Positions 9,901 to 17,857 of a stretch of DNA of 64,000 nucleotides are shown here, one piece after another. The notes under the pieces were generated by a model. That model had not been told where the DNA came from and did not search any database. It saw nothing but the letters and a program-made list of their open reading frames with translations. This DNA is from UBA961 sp049426725 (lineage in GTDB: Bacteria; Bacteroidota; Ignavibacteria; Kapaibacteriales; UBA961), in contig JBMSYN010000011.1 in the NCBI GenBank assembly GCA_049426725.1, positions 1 through 64,000 of the forward strand, written 5' to 3'. The position numbers and the translations under genes are program-made. Numbering within the stretch: position 1 is the first letter of the stretch; every line of letters starts with the position of its first letter.

Positions 9901-10451
9901 ATGGATTCAATGCGACGTCTGGTTTCTTTGCGTCTTGCCTTGTATTTCGTGACCCCCGCGGCTTCTTCAAAAAGATGTCTGCGATCATCAGTTCTGTCAC
10001 TGAGGATTTTCTCAATCATCTTCAATTCAATCACTGAATATGCATCGGCACCCATGCCGGTATCCATGAACAAATCGATGATGTCACGCAGGCGACATTG
10101 CGTTTTATTCAGAAAATACTGACTATCTCCATTGCGGTATAGTCTTCTGGTGAGTGTAACTTCGGTGTATTCTGTCGGCAGAATTGCACGATTGTTTTGA
10201 ATCGTAAGCGAAACTTCTGCCAAACCAACAGGGCGACGTGTTCTTGTGCCATTAAAAATTACATTCTCCATATTATCTGATCGGAGAACGGATGTTTTTT
10301 GTTCACCCAAAGCCCAACGAATGGCATCGACGATATTAGTTTTTCCACAGCCATTTGGTCCGACAATCGCGGATAAACCACCCTCGAAACTCAAGGAGGT
10401 TTTTTGAGCAAAAGACTTAAAGCCTATTATGTCAACTGACGATAGATACAT
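6918..10451 (-). CDS. smc: chromosome segregation protein SMC
   Basis: A 1177-residue SMC ATPase, full length for the bacterial family. The N-terminal head has Walker A GPNGCGKTN followed by IVDAIRWALGEQ. Long coiled coils flank a hinge in the middle (about residues 500-680, with the conserved GG-rich part near RGGSIS). The C-terminal head has the signature LSAGEKT and Walker B FCILDEVDAPLDD. With ScpA/ScpB, not in this window, it compacts and separates sister chromosomes. A TATTTTTG element at 10501-10508 lies about 50 nt upstream of the ATG. A small exported protein follows 28 nt downstream on the same strand. Confidence 0.97.
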   Translation of the reverse strand: MYLSSVDIIGFKSFAQKTSLSFEGGLSAIVGPNGCGKTNIVDAIRWALGEQKTSVLRSDNMENVIFNGTRTRRPVGLAEVSLTIQNNRAILPTEYTEVTLTRRLYRNGDSQYFLNKTQCRLRDIIDLFMDTGMGADAYSVIELKMIEKILSDRTDDRRHLFEEAAGVTKYKARRKETRRRIESIKADVERVQDIMREVQKTVYTLQRQAEKAKLHAEITDELRTTEAWILHHDYVKINAMLVEKKAELIPLKEHKTTLELQLAEAEQARIALETEAEQFEAEMRELQNQLNDSSKHLAAMSQHKAVTIERIKAFNEAIQRAVEQASESDDIRNESISGLEKAKERHAELHAQCQTIEQEVETHKNARESVRTKAQELRNEARQFDETLSILDKTIAERRSASDRASERIAGIERRITETEGEISGTKNSLQQILTDIASKEKDRERFIQALRDAEITLQSAQEHSAELQSRIGSLQDAIADKQNQKGRLTASLEFLSNLVETNESAVHLANSKSWSPASGKVTLAEIVNADDNFSVAIDAALGDAGAFFVVNTYDEAQSGCAELERSSKGKASFLCKEFIPSCASPGTAPSTGGIIGWASEIVSVDDAIRNALRLILGKTLIVETADIAMAVRKKHSDYTCITLRGEVYGSEGIIRGGSISSSEGKRIGRREQIAKQEKALEQLTREMNQLSSDIATAKTANESIDIKQLTELMRKAEFEKNAFEQGIAQLGYRKEALESARSKQDETLQSLLNELNEFKGSNSTLTEAMDDVNVKRSEADESKKSILERIHETENALINSENLFRQAEITLVQKRGEERSVMAEIRRLEEVITQKTEHLEYLKAEQERAGNERTMLESSMNAVATDLTQEEERVQSLQQAINQRQDKAKDFKERRQQVRGVEAEIRAAEHSITEQVHATELSLQQAQIEFKRILEKVEEQYPEVDLGNVPDSWKLPEDFDELIEKEKARKLSNRLQNLGNVNFLALEEYEKEHERLEFLKGQLLDLSQAEESLQATMDEINQTAQQRFNETFELIRGHFKDLFATLFSGRGEAEIHLGAGDPLECSIEITAKPPGKRPQSIELLSAGEKTLTAIALLFAIYLVKPSPFCILDEVDAPLDDANIDRYLQLIKSFSQKTQFLMITHNKKTMEAADTLYGVTQEEEGVSKVVSVRLTGT

Positions 10452-10500
10452 GATTATTCAAGAGTGAGGATAAGGTCTTTGATTTCCCATTTATGCTTGG

Positions 10501-10508
10501 CAAAAATA
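10501..10508 (-). promoter_or_regulatory. possible -7 element for smc
   Basis: CAAAAATA on plus reads TATTTTTG on minus, identical to the -7 box of the three RNA genes, 49 nt upstream of the smc ATG. No TTG occurs at 19-22 nt, so the -33 half is missing. Confidence 0.35.
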
Positions 10509-10570
10509 CGAACTGTCGGACTTTTGCATCTCTTTGCGTTTTCCACATAATTCCATAAGAGAAAAAGCCC

Positions 10571-10578
10571 TAACTTTG
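10571..10578 (+). promoter_or_regulatory. possible -7 element for the OstA-like gene
   Basis: TAACTTTG fits TAnnTTTG, 45 nt upstream of the ATG at 10624. There is no TTG at the standard -33 distance. Confidence 0.3.
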
Positions 10579-10623
10579 TCAGGCGTGGCTTATCCACAAT
10601 TTTTCCCCTGTTTTTCCAATAGT

Positions 10624-12003
10624 ATGTCACAAAACGGCACATATCAACGATTGAGTATGGCTTTCATTGTCTTGTTGCTGTGGATAATTCCCATGCACAA
10701 TGTGATGTCAATGCTTCGTGACCCCATAGTGCTACATCATGCAGATGTGTTGTCGGGTTCAGAAAGCCCAAATGGACCAATCCGTCAATTGCGTGGCAAT
10801 GTTTCTTTGTCACAGGGAAATGTATCTGTGACATGTGATTATGCGCTTTGGAATATGCGTGGCAATTCCGTTGAAATGTCTGGTAATGTGATTGTAAAAC
10901 AGGGTACCATGACACTTGCCATGCCATCCGGTTCTTATGATGGAATATCTCGTTTGGCTCGCGGAAGGGGAGGAGTCAAGGTTTTGGATAGAGGTCGAAC
11001 CGTACAAGCATTGTATGGAGATTATTCAACGGAATCGTATAGAGCGCGTTTTTATGGGAATGTGTCGGTTGAAGATGATTCAACATTGATTTATGCCGAT
11101 TCTGCTTATTATGACAGAGAATCAAGGAATAGTTTGGCTTTTGGTAGAGTGATTGTACTCGGCAAGAAAAATCCTGCAATCATCGAAGGTGCTCTTGCAG
11201 AAAGTATTCCGGCTTCAGGTATGACTCGCATCACCGGAAGGCCTATTCTCTTTTTGATTGATAGTTCTGTAGTTTCAGACACTTCAAACATTACGCTTCC
11301 ATCAAAGAGCAATAATGTAAAAAAAGCAGCTCCCAAAACGCGTGATTCTGTGATGATTCAACAGAAAACAATCTATGACACCATGACGGTCATGGCTGAT
11401 ACATTGGAAACTACTCCGATTGAAGGAAATGCATTTATAGCGCGAAAGAATGTTGAAATCAATAGATCTTCGATGTCTGCCATTTGTACTAGGGCTACAT
11501 TCAAGCCGGAGAATGACACTTTGCGATTGGAAGGAAATCCAATGATATGGGTTGATTCAACAATGATGAATGCGGATTCGATTTCATTGATCATGAAGAA
11601 GCGTTCATTGAGTCGAATTGATGCAATTGGTACTGCTTTTACTTTGACAAAAGATGATACATTAAGACCAAATAGAGCGCAGCAATTGAGCGGGCGAATG
11701 ATTTCCGTGATCATCAATAATGATACGATATCAAAAATTATTGCATCGGGTCAGGCGAAGAGTCTTTACTTTTTGCTGAGTGAACAGGGAAAACCTGAAG
11801 GTGCGGCAAAGAATTCTTGTGACACGATAGTAGTGCGATTCGAAAAAGGCGATCCGGAATCCATCATTTGGATAGGCGGCGTATTGGGGCAGGTTCATCC
11901 GGAGCATGAAGTTGCGGGAAGGGAGCAGACTTATGATTTGCCGGGCAGACCGGAGGAGAAAGCAAGGCCCAAAAAAAAGAAGCGTCAATTCACGTATAAA
12001 TGA
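10624..12003 (+). CDS. OstA/LptA-like periplasmic protein
   Basis: A 459-residue exported protein. A hydrophobic export segment (AFIVLLLWIIPM, about residues 13-24) precedes repeated short beta-strand units with the pattern V-x-G-N-V (QLRGNVSLSQG, VEMSGNVIVKQG, FYGNVSVEDD). This is the OstA/LptA fold that carries lipopolysaccharide across the periplasm. A second OstA-like block lies around residues 250-380. At 459 residues it is far longer than LptA (about 180) but shorter than LptD, and it lacks an obvious LptD barrel; this long OstA form is common in the Bacteroidota/Chlorobiota group. The C-terminus is strongly basic (RPKKKKRQ). ATG 10624 is chosen because the upstream extension is not signal-like; 10657 is an alternative. 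Its stop abuts that of nadC. Confidence 0.75.
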   Translation: MSQNGTYQRLSMAFIVLLLWIIPMHNVMSMLRDPIVLHHADVLSGSESPNGPIRQLRGNVSLSQGNVSVTCDYALWNMRGNSVEMSGNVIVKQGTMTLAMPSGSYDGISRLARGRGGVKVLDRGRTVQALYGDYSTESYRARFYGNVSVEDDSTLIYADSAYYDRESRNSLAFGRVIVLGKKNPAIIEGALAESIPASGMTRITGRPILFLIDSSVVSDTSNITLPSKSNNVKKAAPKTRDSVMIQQKTIYDTMTVMADTLETTPIEGNAFIARKNVEINRSSMSAICTRATFKPENDTLRLEGNPMIWVDSTMMNADSISLIMKKRSLSRIDAIGTAFTLTKDDTLRPNRAQQLSGRMISVIINNDTISKIIASGQAKSLYFLLSEQGKPEGAAKNSCDTIVVRFEKGDPESIIWIGGVLGQVHPEHEVAGREQTYDLPGRPEEKARPKKKKRQFTYK

Positions 12004-12852
12004 TCATTCAGGCAAATGTATGTCAAGAGAGATGTCCAGGGCCGGAGCTGAATGCGTGATAGCACCCACTGAAATGAAATCAACTCCTGTCATTGCATAA
12101 TCTCGAATTGTCTTTAAAGTGATATTCCCGGATGATTCCGTTTCAACGACTTTATTCACCAATGCCACGGCTGCTTTTGTTTGTTCAATCGTAAAATTGT
12201 CAAACAAAATTCTTTGTACATTTCCGCATTCAAGAATTTCAATCACATCTTGAATTGAATCAGCTTCAACTTCAATGGGAATATCATCAGGTATATATTC
12301 TTTGCAAAATCGAATTGCTTCACGGATTCCACCTGCCGCTGCAATGTGATTGTCTTTGATCATCGCCATATCATATAAACCCATTCGATGATTTGTTCCG
12401 CCACCAGTTCTTACTGCATATTTATCCAATTCTCTCCATCCGGGAATGGTCTTGCGTGTATCAAGAATTCTTGCACCGGTTCCAGTGATTGCATGAACAT
12501 ATTCAGCTGTCAAAGTCGCAACCCCGCTCATTCTTTGCATAAAATTCAATGCGGTACGCTCACCTGAAAGAAGGTCTCTTGCTTCGCCATCCAATGTTGC
12601 CAGTATCATGCCCGGCTCTATGACATCTCCATCTTTTACATGAGGAGTCCATGAGATGCGATTGTCACTGATAATTTGAAAAACCATCTTTGCAACAGAC
12701 AAACCACAGATGATGCCATATTGTTTGGCGATGAACTTGCCTTGCGACCAAGCGCCGATTTCCGGAAAAACACTTTCTGCAGTAACATCGCCAGTGCGAA
12801 TGTCTTCATTCAATGCAATTTGTATGAGTCGTATTATTTCTGAATTATGCAC
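12004..12852 (-). CDS. nadC: nicotinate-nucleotide diphosphorylase (carboxylating)
   Basis: A 282-residue quinolinate phosphoribosyltransferase, which converts quinolinate and PRPP to nicotinate mononucleotide in de novo NAD synthesis. The DTRKT and GGGTNHR motifs bind substrate and phosphate, and KDNH plus EVEADS follow in family order. The length matches the family. The start is a GTG at 12852, which gives the usual N-terminus (MHNSEIIRLIQIAL). The APC permease ends 4 nt upstream, so the two are probably one transcript. nadA and nadB are not in the window. Confidence 0.95.
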   Translation of the reverse strand: MHNSEIIRLIQIALNEDIRTGDVTAESVFPEIGAWSQGKFIAKQYGIICGLSVAKMVFQIISDNRISWTPHVKDGDVIEPGMILATLDGEARDLLSGERTALNFMQRMSGVATLTAEYVHAITGTGARILDTRKTIPGWRELDKYAVRTGGGTNHRMGLYDMAMIKDNHIAAAGGIREAIRFCKEYIPDDIPIEVEADSIQDVIEILECGNVQRILFDNFTIEQTKAAVALVNKVVETESSGNITLKTIRDYAMTGVDFISVGAITHSAPALDISLDIHLPE

Positions 12853-12856
12853 GATG

Positions 12857-14305
12857 TTATTGTATTGGTGATGATTGTTTTCTTTTCATGAATGCATATA
12901 AAGGAATGCCTGTGAGAACTAGTAAAACTCCGGGAATTGTGGTGCCGGGTTTGAATAGTAATAAATCAAGAATGATGGCAGCTGCAAATGCAATATAAAG
13001 TGCTGGAAGAATCGGATAACCAAATGCTTTATATGGTCTGTCGGCATTCGGCTTCATTGTTCGCAATCTGAAGATTCCAAAAATCGTGAGAATGTAAAAA
13101 ATCAATACTGCCGTTACCACATAGTCAAGAAGCGCACCATATGTTCCTGACAAACATAATAGTGAAGCCCAAATGGCTTGTATGATGAGTGCTTTCCCGG
13201 GTACACCGTTTTCATTGAGATCACCGGCTTTGGAAAAGAAGAGTCCATCTTTTGCCATTGCGAAATATGCTCTTGCTCCTGAAAGTATGATGCCATTATT
13301 GCAGCCAAATGTTGAAACCATGATAAGTGCGGCCATGATTGCTGCACCACTTGCTCCAAAGATGATTTCAGCAGCAGCAGCACCAACACGATCACTCACG
13401 GCAAATTGCATCCCTCTTGCCATGACATCTGTTCCTTCGGGGAAGCCAATTACGGGTAATACATGCATATATGCAATATTGGCGAGGATATACAACAAAG
13501 TGACAATTCCCGTACCGATAGCCAAACTGAGTGGGATATTTCGTGAGGGTTCTCTGACTTCACCTGCTGTGAAAGTGATATTGTTCCATGCATCGCTTGA
13601 GAAAATTGATCCAACCATTGCAGTACCAAACATTGCAATGAGTATGGCACCTGCGAGATCAATGGTTGTTCCATCCGGCAATATTTGTTGAGCATCCCAG
13701 AATGTAGAAAGATTATTTGTCCAAGTAGTTGAATCGCCTGCAAAAAATAACCCCAATGCAATCAAGATGATCAATGCTGCTGTTTTTGAAAAGGTAAAAA
13801 CATTTTGAATGATTTTTCCTTCGCGAACGCCACGAAGATTGATTGCGGTCAAAATCCAGATGCTGAGAATTGCAAGGAGTTGCGCTCCGGTTATGTGAAA
13901 AGACCCAAGAGAAAGCACAATGTTTTTTTCACTCACGAATGGAATGAATATGCCCGTATATTTTGCGAATGCAACGGCAACGGCAGCAATTGTTCCTGTT
14001 TGAATGACTGAAAATAATGTCCAGCCATAAAGGAAAGCAATGAAGGGATTATATGCCTCGCGCAAGTATACATATTGTCCACCGGCTTTCGGCATCATGC
14101 CTGCCAATTCACCATAACTCAATGCTGCAATCAGCGTGAAGATGCCGGTCAATGCCCATACAAGCAATACCCAACCGCCACCACCAATAGTTCGTGAAAT
14201 ATCGGCACTTACAATGAAAATTCCGGAACCAATCATGGATCCGATAACAATCATGGTGGAGTCAAATAATCCGAGATCGCGTTTGAATGATTGTTCCTGA
14301 TTCAT
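12857..14305 (-). CDS. APC-family amino acid permease
   Basis: A 482-residue integral membrane transporter with about 12 predicted hydrophobic segments. The first segment carries the APC signature GSMIGSGIFI, in which the unwound GSGIF helix binds the amino acid backbone. The segment order and the soluble N- and C-termini fit the SteT/LAT branch (amino acid/cation symporters or exchangers). The substrate cannot be read from sequence. It is followed 4 nt later by nadC on the same strand. The ATG at 14305 lies about 50 nt from the terminator of the upstream fabI-like unit. Confidence 0.85.
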   Translation of the reverse strand: MNQEQSFKRDLGLFDSTMIVIGSMIGSGIFIVSADISRTIGGGGWVLLVWALTGIFTLIAALSYGELAGMMPKAGGQYVYLREAYNPFIAFLYGWTLFSVIQTGTIAAVAVAFAKYTGIFIPFVSEKNIVLSLGSFHITGAQLLAILSIWILTAINLRGVREGKIIQNVFTFSKTAALIILIALGLFFAGDSTTWTNNLSTFWDAQQILPDGTTIDLAGAILIAMFGTAMVGSIFSSDAWNNITFTAGEVREPSRNIPLSLAIGTGIVTLLYILANIAYMHVLPVIGFPEGTDVMARGMQFAVSDRVGAAAAEIIFGASGAAIMAALIMVSTFGCNNGIILSGARAYFAMAKDGLFFSKAGDLNENGVPGKALIIQAIWASLLCLSGTYGALLDYVVTAVLIFYILTIFGIFRLRTMKPNADRPYKAFGYPILPALYIAFAAAIILDLLLFKPGTTIPGVLLVLTGIPLYAFMKRKQSSPIQ

Positions 14306-14356
14306 GACAAATACTCATTTCTAAAAAAACATAGTGACAAGATAGTGCATTCCGGA

Positions 14357-14384
14357 CAAAAAAAAGACCGCTCTATGCGGTCTT
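14357..14384 (-). terminator. intrinsic terminator of the enoyl reductase gene
   Basis: AAGACCGC (14364-14371) pairs with GCGGTCTT (14377-14384) around TCTAT. On the minus strand it is followed by a seven-T run and lies 17 nt past the enoyl reductase stop. Confidence 0.88.
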
Positions 14385-14400
14385 GTGATTGTCTTTTGCA

Positions 14401-15231
14401 TCATGCTTGGGAATCTTCGGGTGTCCACCAGGTGAGATCAATAGAATCCTCACCACCATCTACACCGAGAATGGTTCCATTCACCCAATCACATTCCGGT
14501 TTGACGAGTACGGAGATGACTTTTGCGATGTCTTCAGGTTGCGTCAAACGATGATAGGGATTTCTCATATATGCATTCTTGATGATGGTATCGCTTCCGG
14601 GAATTTTATCCAATGCGGGAGTATATGTAACACCCGCACGAATTGAATTTGCGGTGATGCCATGTTCTGCCAATTCGAGTGCCATCTGGCGAATATATGA
14701 TTCCATTGCTGCTTTTGCCGCTGCAACCGCACCATACATCGGGAGCACTCTGCTACTTCCAGCAGAAGTCAAACCAATGATGCGCGCACCACGCGTAAAT
14801 AATCCGGCAGCCATAATGGATTGTGCCCAATAGACGATGCTATTAGCCATTACATCCATGGTCATTTCCAATTGTTTTTGCGAACATACCTTCGTGTCTT
14901 TATCTCCAACGAGTGGAAGCAAACTTCCAAATGCCAATGAATGCAATAAGACTTTTACGGATGCGCCGGGATATTTGGCAATTTCTTCTGACAAAGCAGA
15001 AACTATTTCTGCTCTGCGATCTGGATCTGCTGCATTGACATTATAAAAGTGGGTATCTACACCCAATGTTTGCAAAGATTGTTTGAGCTCATCAACAGCA
15101 GCCATGCCGGCTGCTCTGTCGAGGTGAACTCCAACAATGTGATATCCTTGTTTTGCCAATGCAAGTGCGGTGGCTTTTCCGAAGCCACTTGAGACTCCGA
15201 GGATGACGGCATAATTTCTTGGTGATGACAT
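14401..15231 (-). CDS. enoyl-[acyl-carrier-protein] reductase, FabL/FabI-like SDR
   Basis: A 276-residue short-chain dehydrogenase/reductase. The N-terminal glycine-rich loop is GVSSGFGKA. The active-site region reads Y-x6-K (YGAVAAAK) after SAGSSRVLPM, the spacing of enoyl-ACP reductases rather than the Y-x3-K of ordinary SDRs. The helix after it (AAMESYIRQMALEL) resembles FabL. It should reduce trans-2-enoyl-ACP in the last step of fatty acid elongation. The frame is open to 15270, but that would overlap the promoter-like element at 15268-15297; ATG 15231 gives the normal N-terminus (MSSPRNYAVILG). A different SDR specificity remains possible. Confidence 0.8.
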   Translation of the reverse strand: MSSPRNYAVILGVSSGFGKATALALAKQGYHIVGVHLDRAAGMAAVDELKQSLQTLGVDTHFYNVNAADPDRRAEIVSALSEEIAKYPGASVKVLLHSLAFGSLLPLVGDKDTKVCSQKQLEMTMDVMANSIVYWAQSIMAAGLFTRGARIIGLTSAGSSRVLPMYGAVAAAKAAMESYIRQMALELAEHGITANSIRAGVTYTPALDKIPGSDTIIKNAYMRNPYHRLTQPEDIAKVISVLVKPECDWVNGTILGVDGGEDSIDLTWWTPEDSQA

Positions 15232-15267
15232 TTCTCTTCCTAATAACAGACGAGGTGCATGAGTTGG

Positions 15268-15297
15268 CAAAGTTAGGGTTTATGAAGAACACCACAA
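15268..15297 (-). promoter_or_regulatory. probable promoter of the enoyl reductase gene
   Basis: On the minus strand TTTG (complement of 15294-15297) is followed, after 18 nt, by TAACTTTG (complement of 15268-15275). This is close to the Bacteroidetes consensus. It predicts a transcript start near 15260 and a leader of about 30 nt before the ATG at 15231. Confidence 0.45.
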
Positions 15298-15318
15298 AGC
15301 AGTTGCTTGGTTAAACAA

Positions 15319-16086
15319 TCAAAAAAGTGAGCCTTGATCCCCATTATTCGTTGAATTTCGGGGATTTACCCCTCCGGATGGTGGTTTTGTGGGGACAATA
15401 TCCGCAGTTTGAATCATTGGTGCTGATTCAAGAATAAGTTCAGGATTATTTAATCGGGCATTATTTACCCCTTTTCCAACAAAAATCGCCTTGCATTCAT
15501 CACTAGCTTTTGGGTGGAGCATTGCTGGAGCATGTTCAGAATCAAAGAGCCATTGTTCAATGGAATGTTGTGAAATGAATGCCGGCATGCGTTCATGGAA
15601 TGATTTCATGAGCGAATTTGCCTGCACAGTGATGATTGCAAAAGAATTGAATTCTTCTTGAGCATCAGGGGATGTCCAATGTTCCCAAATCCCGGCGGCA
15701 TATAACAATTCATCTTTTGATGATGAACAATATACAGGTTGTTTTTTCCCTGATGGCGAGGAAGCCCATTCATAAAAACCATTCATTGGAATGATACATC
15801 TTCTTTGCTTGAATGCATTGCGAAAACTTGGTTTTTCAGAAATCGTTTCTGCCCTTGCATTGATCATACCTTGAGGTGATTGTTCTTTAGACCATGCAGG
15901 AATAAAACCCCAACGCATAGCAGTAAGTTGAATATGATGATCATTGGAAGTGAGTATGGGCATTGTCTGTAATGGGGTTACATTATAATTGTCGATGATG
16001 TCTTGAAACTCAATCAATTCATCTGGGATGATTTCAGGCGGCAAGGAAGATTTCCATTTGCCGAATAATGTATAACGACCACACAT
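15319..16086 (-). CDS. SRAP-domain abasic-site protein (YedK/HMCES family)
   Basis: A 255-residue protein of the SOS response-associated peptidase family. It begins MCGRY, so Cys2 becomes the N-terminal nucleophile that forms a thiazolidine crosslink with abasic sites in single-stranded DNA. The other conserved active-site residues are visible: Asn76 in NARAE, Glu106 in NGFYEW and His164 in HERMP. The C-terminal 60 residues are rich in Asn and Pro. The ATG overlaps the TAA of bshA by one base, so the two are translationally coupled. That coupling to thiol synthesis is not an obvious functional link. Confidence 0.92.
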   Translation of the reverse strand: MCGRYTLFGKWKSSLPPEIIPDELIEFQDIIDNYNVTPLQTMPILTSNDHHIQLTAMRWGFIPAWSKEQSPQGMINARAETISEKPSFRNAFKQRRCIIPMNGFYEWASSPSGKKQPVYCSSSKDELLYAAGIWEHWTSPDAQEEFNSFAIITVQANSLMKSFHERMPAFISQHSIEQWLFDSEHAPAMLHPKASDECKAIFVGKGVNNARLNNPELILESAPMIQTADIVPTKPPSGGVNPRNSTNNGDQGSLF

Positions 16087-17210
16087 TAGCGTTTTAAAAG
16101 TGATTGATACAATGCTTCGTATTGGGGAACGATCAGTGAAATGTCGAATTCTTCTACTGCTCTTTTTCTTGCTTTTTTGCTAAACTCTGACCACTTCTTC
16201 GGATTATTCAATAATTCCAATGCATATTTTGCCATCCTTTTTATATCACCCAATTCTGCGATGAATCCATTTTCACTGTGAGTGATCACTTCGGGGATGC
16301 CTCCGAGATTTGTCCCAATCACAGGTACTCCGCAAGCCATTGCTTCAAGTGCAGCTAATCCAAAACTTTCAGATTGACTCGGCATCAGAAATATATCTGC
16401 TATTGAAAGAATCTCCGGCAGGGCATTTTGCTTGCCCAAAAATCGAACATGTTCATGTATTCCAAGCTCCCTAGAAACCCGTTCTGCCTCTGCTCTGTCG
16501 GGTCCATCACCCACAAGTACCAGTTTAATTGGCATGGACTTCAATACCTCATGAGCAATGTGAATTGTATCGACTACACGCTTTACGGGACGGAAGTTTG
16601 AAACATGAATCAAAATTTTCTCATCATTTGGTGCGATCTGAGACCGTATCTTTGTACATTCCATTCGGTGATACACGGTGGTATCAACAAAGTTTGGAAT
16701 GACAATTGGCTCATGAAGTGTCTTGAAACCGGATACCGTTTTATCCGCAAGGAATTTCGAAACAGCGGTTACGGCATCTGATTGATCAAGAGAGAATTTT
16801 ACCAGTGGTAAAAAAGTCGGCTCTAATCCAATCAATGTGATATCGGTTCCATGAAGCGTTGTTATCAGAGCAATATCGTTTTCTTCTTTGAGAATTTCTT
16901 TGGCAAGAAAGCCACTTATTGCATGCGGAATGGCATAATGCACATGCAATACATCGAGTTTCTCATATTTGATGACATCGATGATTTTTCCTGCAAGCGC
17001 AAGGGAATACAGTGGAAATTCAAAAAGCGGATAATGCGGCTGTTCCACTTCATGATAGAAGATATTGTCTTGAAAACGATCAAGACGCATAGGTTGAGCA
17101 TAGGTTATGAAATGTACTTCATGTCCGCGCTTCGCCAATTCAATGCCAAGCTCGGTGGCAACAACACCGCTTCCACCATAGGTGGGATAACAAACAATGC
17201 CTATCTTCAT
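16086..17210 (-). CDS. bshA: N-acetyl-alpha-D-glucosaminyl L-malate synthase BshA
   Basis: A 374-residue GT-B fold glycosyltransferase of family GT4. The N-terminal loop YPTYGGSGVVATELG and the segment HVHYAIPHAISG are characteristic of BshA. The nucleotide-sugar site SESFGLAALEAMACG carries the E-x7-E motif. BshA joins UDP-GlcNAc to L-malate in the first step of bacillithiol synthesis, suggesting this organism uses bacillithiol as its low-molecular-weight thiol. bshB and bshC are not in this window. The start lies only 20 nt from the divergent YigZ gene. A general GT4 role is a less likely alternative because the diagnostic N-terminal segments match. Confidence 0.88.
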   Translation of the reverse strand: MKIGIVCYPTYGGSGVVATELGIELAKRGHEVHFITYAQPMRLDRFQDNIFYHEVEQPHYPLFEFPLYSLALAGKIIDVIKYEKLDVLHVHYAIPHAISGFLAKEILKEENDIALITTLHGTDITLIGLEPTFLPLVKFSLDQSDAVTAVSKFLADKTVSGFKTLHEPIVIPNFVDTTVYHRMECTKIRSQIAPNDEKILIHVSNFRPVKRVVDTIHIAHEVLKSMPIKLVLVGDGPDRAEAERVSRELGIHEHVRFLGKQNALPEILSIADIFLMPSQSESFGLAALEAMACGVPVIGTNLGGIPEVITHSENGFIAELGDIKRMAKYALELLNNPKKWSEFSKKARKRAVEEFDISLIVPQYEALYQSLLKR

Positions 17211-17230
17211 TGGATATAACTCATTATAAC

Positions 17231-17854
17231 ATGCATTCTGATTCTACTGATTTTTATTTGACGATTCAGCAACGGGAACGTGCATCCATAAAAGTTCGCG
17301 GTTCTGAATTCATTGCGACTGCCATTCCTGTTTCTTCAAAAGATCAAGCTCATAAAGAACTGGAAATGCTCCGTTCTGAATTTTGGGATGCTACACATAA
17401 TTGCTTTGCATATAGAATCGGGAAATCGGGTCTTGAATTTCGAACTTCGGATGATGGCGAACCTTCCGGATCGGCAGGAAAGCCAATTTTATTTATGTTG
17501 AACAAATATGCTGTCTCAGATATTTTATTGGTTGTCACCAGATATTATGGAGGAACCAATCTTGGAATTGGCGGACTAGCCAGAGCATATTCCGATGCTG
17601 CCGGTGCAGTACTTGAAGCATGCGTGAAAGTGCCGGTCTATTCCACAAAAGACATCCGAGTGATGTGCATTTATGAGGATGTCGCAGTCATTCGGAGAAT
17701 CATTGATGCTTATGCAATCAATTCTGATTCGGAATATCGCGATGCCGTGGAATTCATCGCTCGCATTCCTGAATCTCAATGCGATGCATTCATGCAAGAG
17801 ATTGTTTCAGCAACAGCGGGTAGAGCAGGTGCAATGATCATCAATGCAGAATGA
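17231..17854 (+). CDS. YigZ/IMPACT-family protein
   Basis: A 207-residue protein with an N-terminal UPF0029 (IMPACT) domain. The family motif DDGEPSGSAGKP is present, followed by VVTRYYGGTNLGIGGLARAY. A C-terminal alpha/beta domain (about residues 140-207) is of the DUF1949 type. The cellular role of bacterial YigZ is poorly defined; a link to translation or RNA binding is inferred from eukaryotic IMPACT. ATG 17231 is preferred over the ATG at 17210, which would overlap the bshA start codon. The stop lies 3 nt from the converging purL stop. Confidence 0.88.
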   Translation: MHSDSTDFYLTIQQRERASIKVRGSEFIATAIPVSSKDQAHKELEMLRSEFWDATHNCFAYRIGKSGLEFRTSDDGEPSGSAGKPILFMLNKYAVSDILLVVTRYYGGTNLGIGGLARAYSDAAGAVLEACVKVPVYSTKDIRVMCIYEDVAVIRRIIDAYAINSDSEYRDAVEFIARIPESQCDAFMQEIVSATAGRAGAMIINAE

Positions 17855-17857
17855 CAA

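Noticed and set aside
10454..10642. A short minus-strand frame upstream of smc
   Set aside because: It overlaps the divergent spacer and the promoter-like elements and its translation is featureless.
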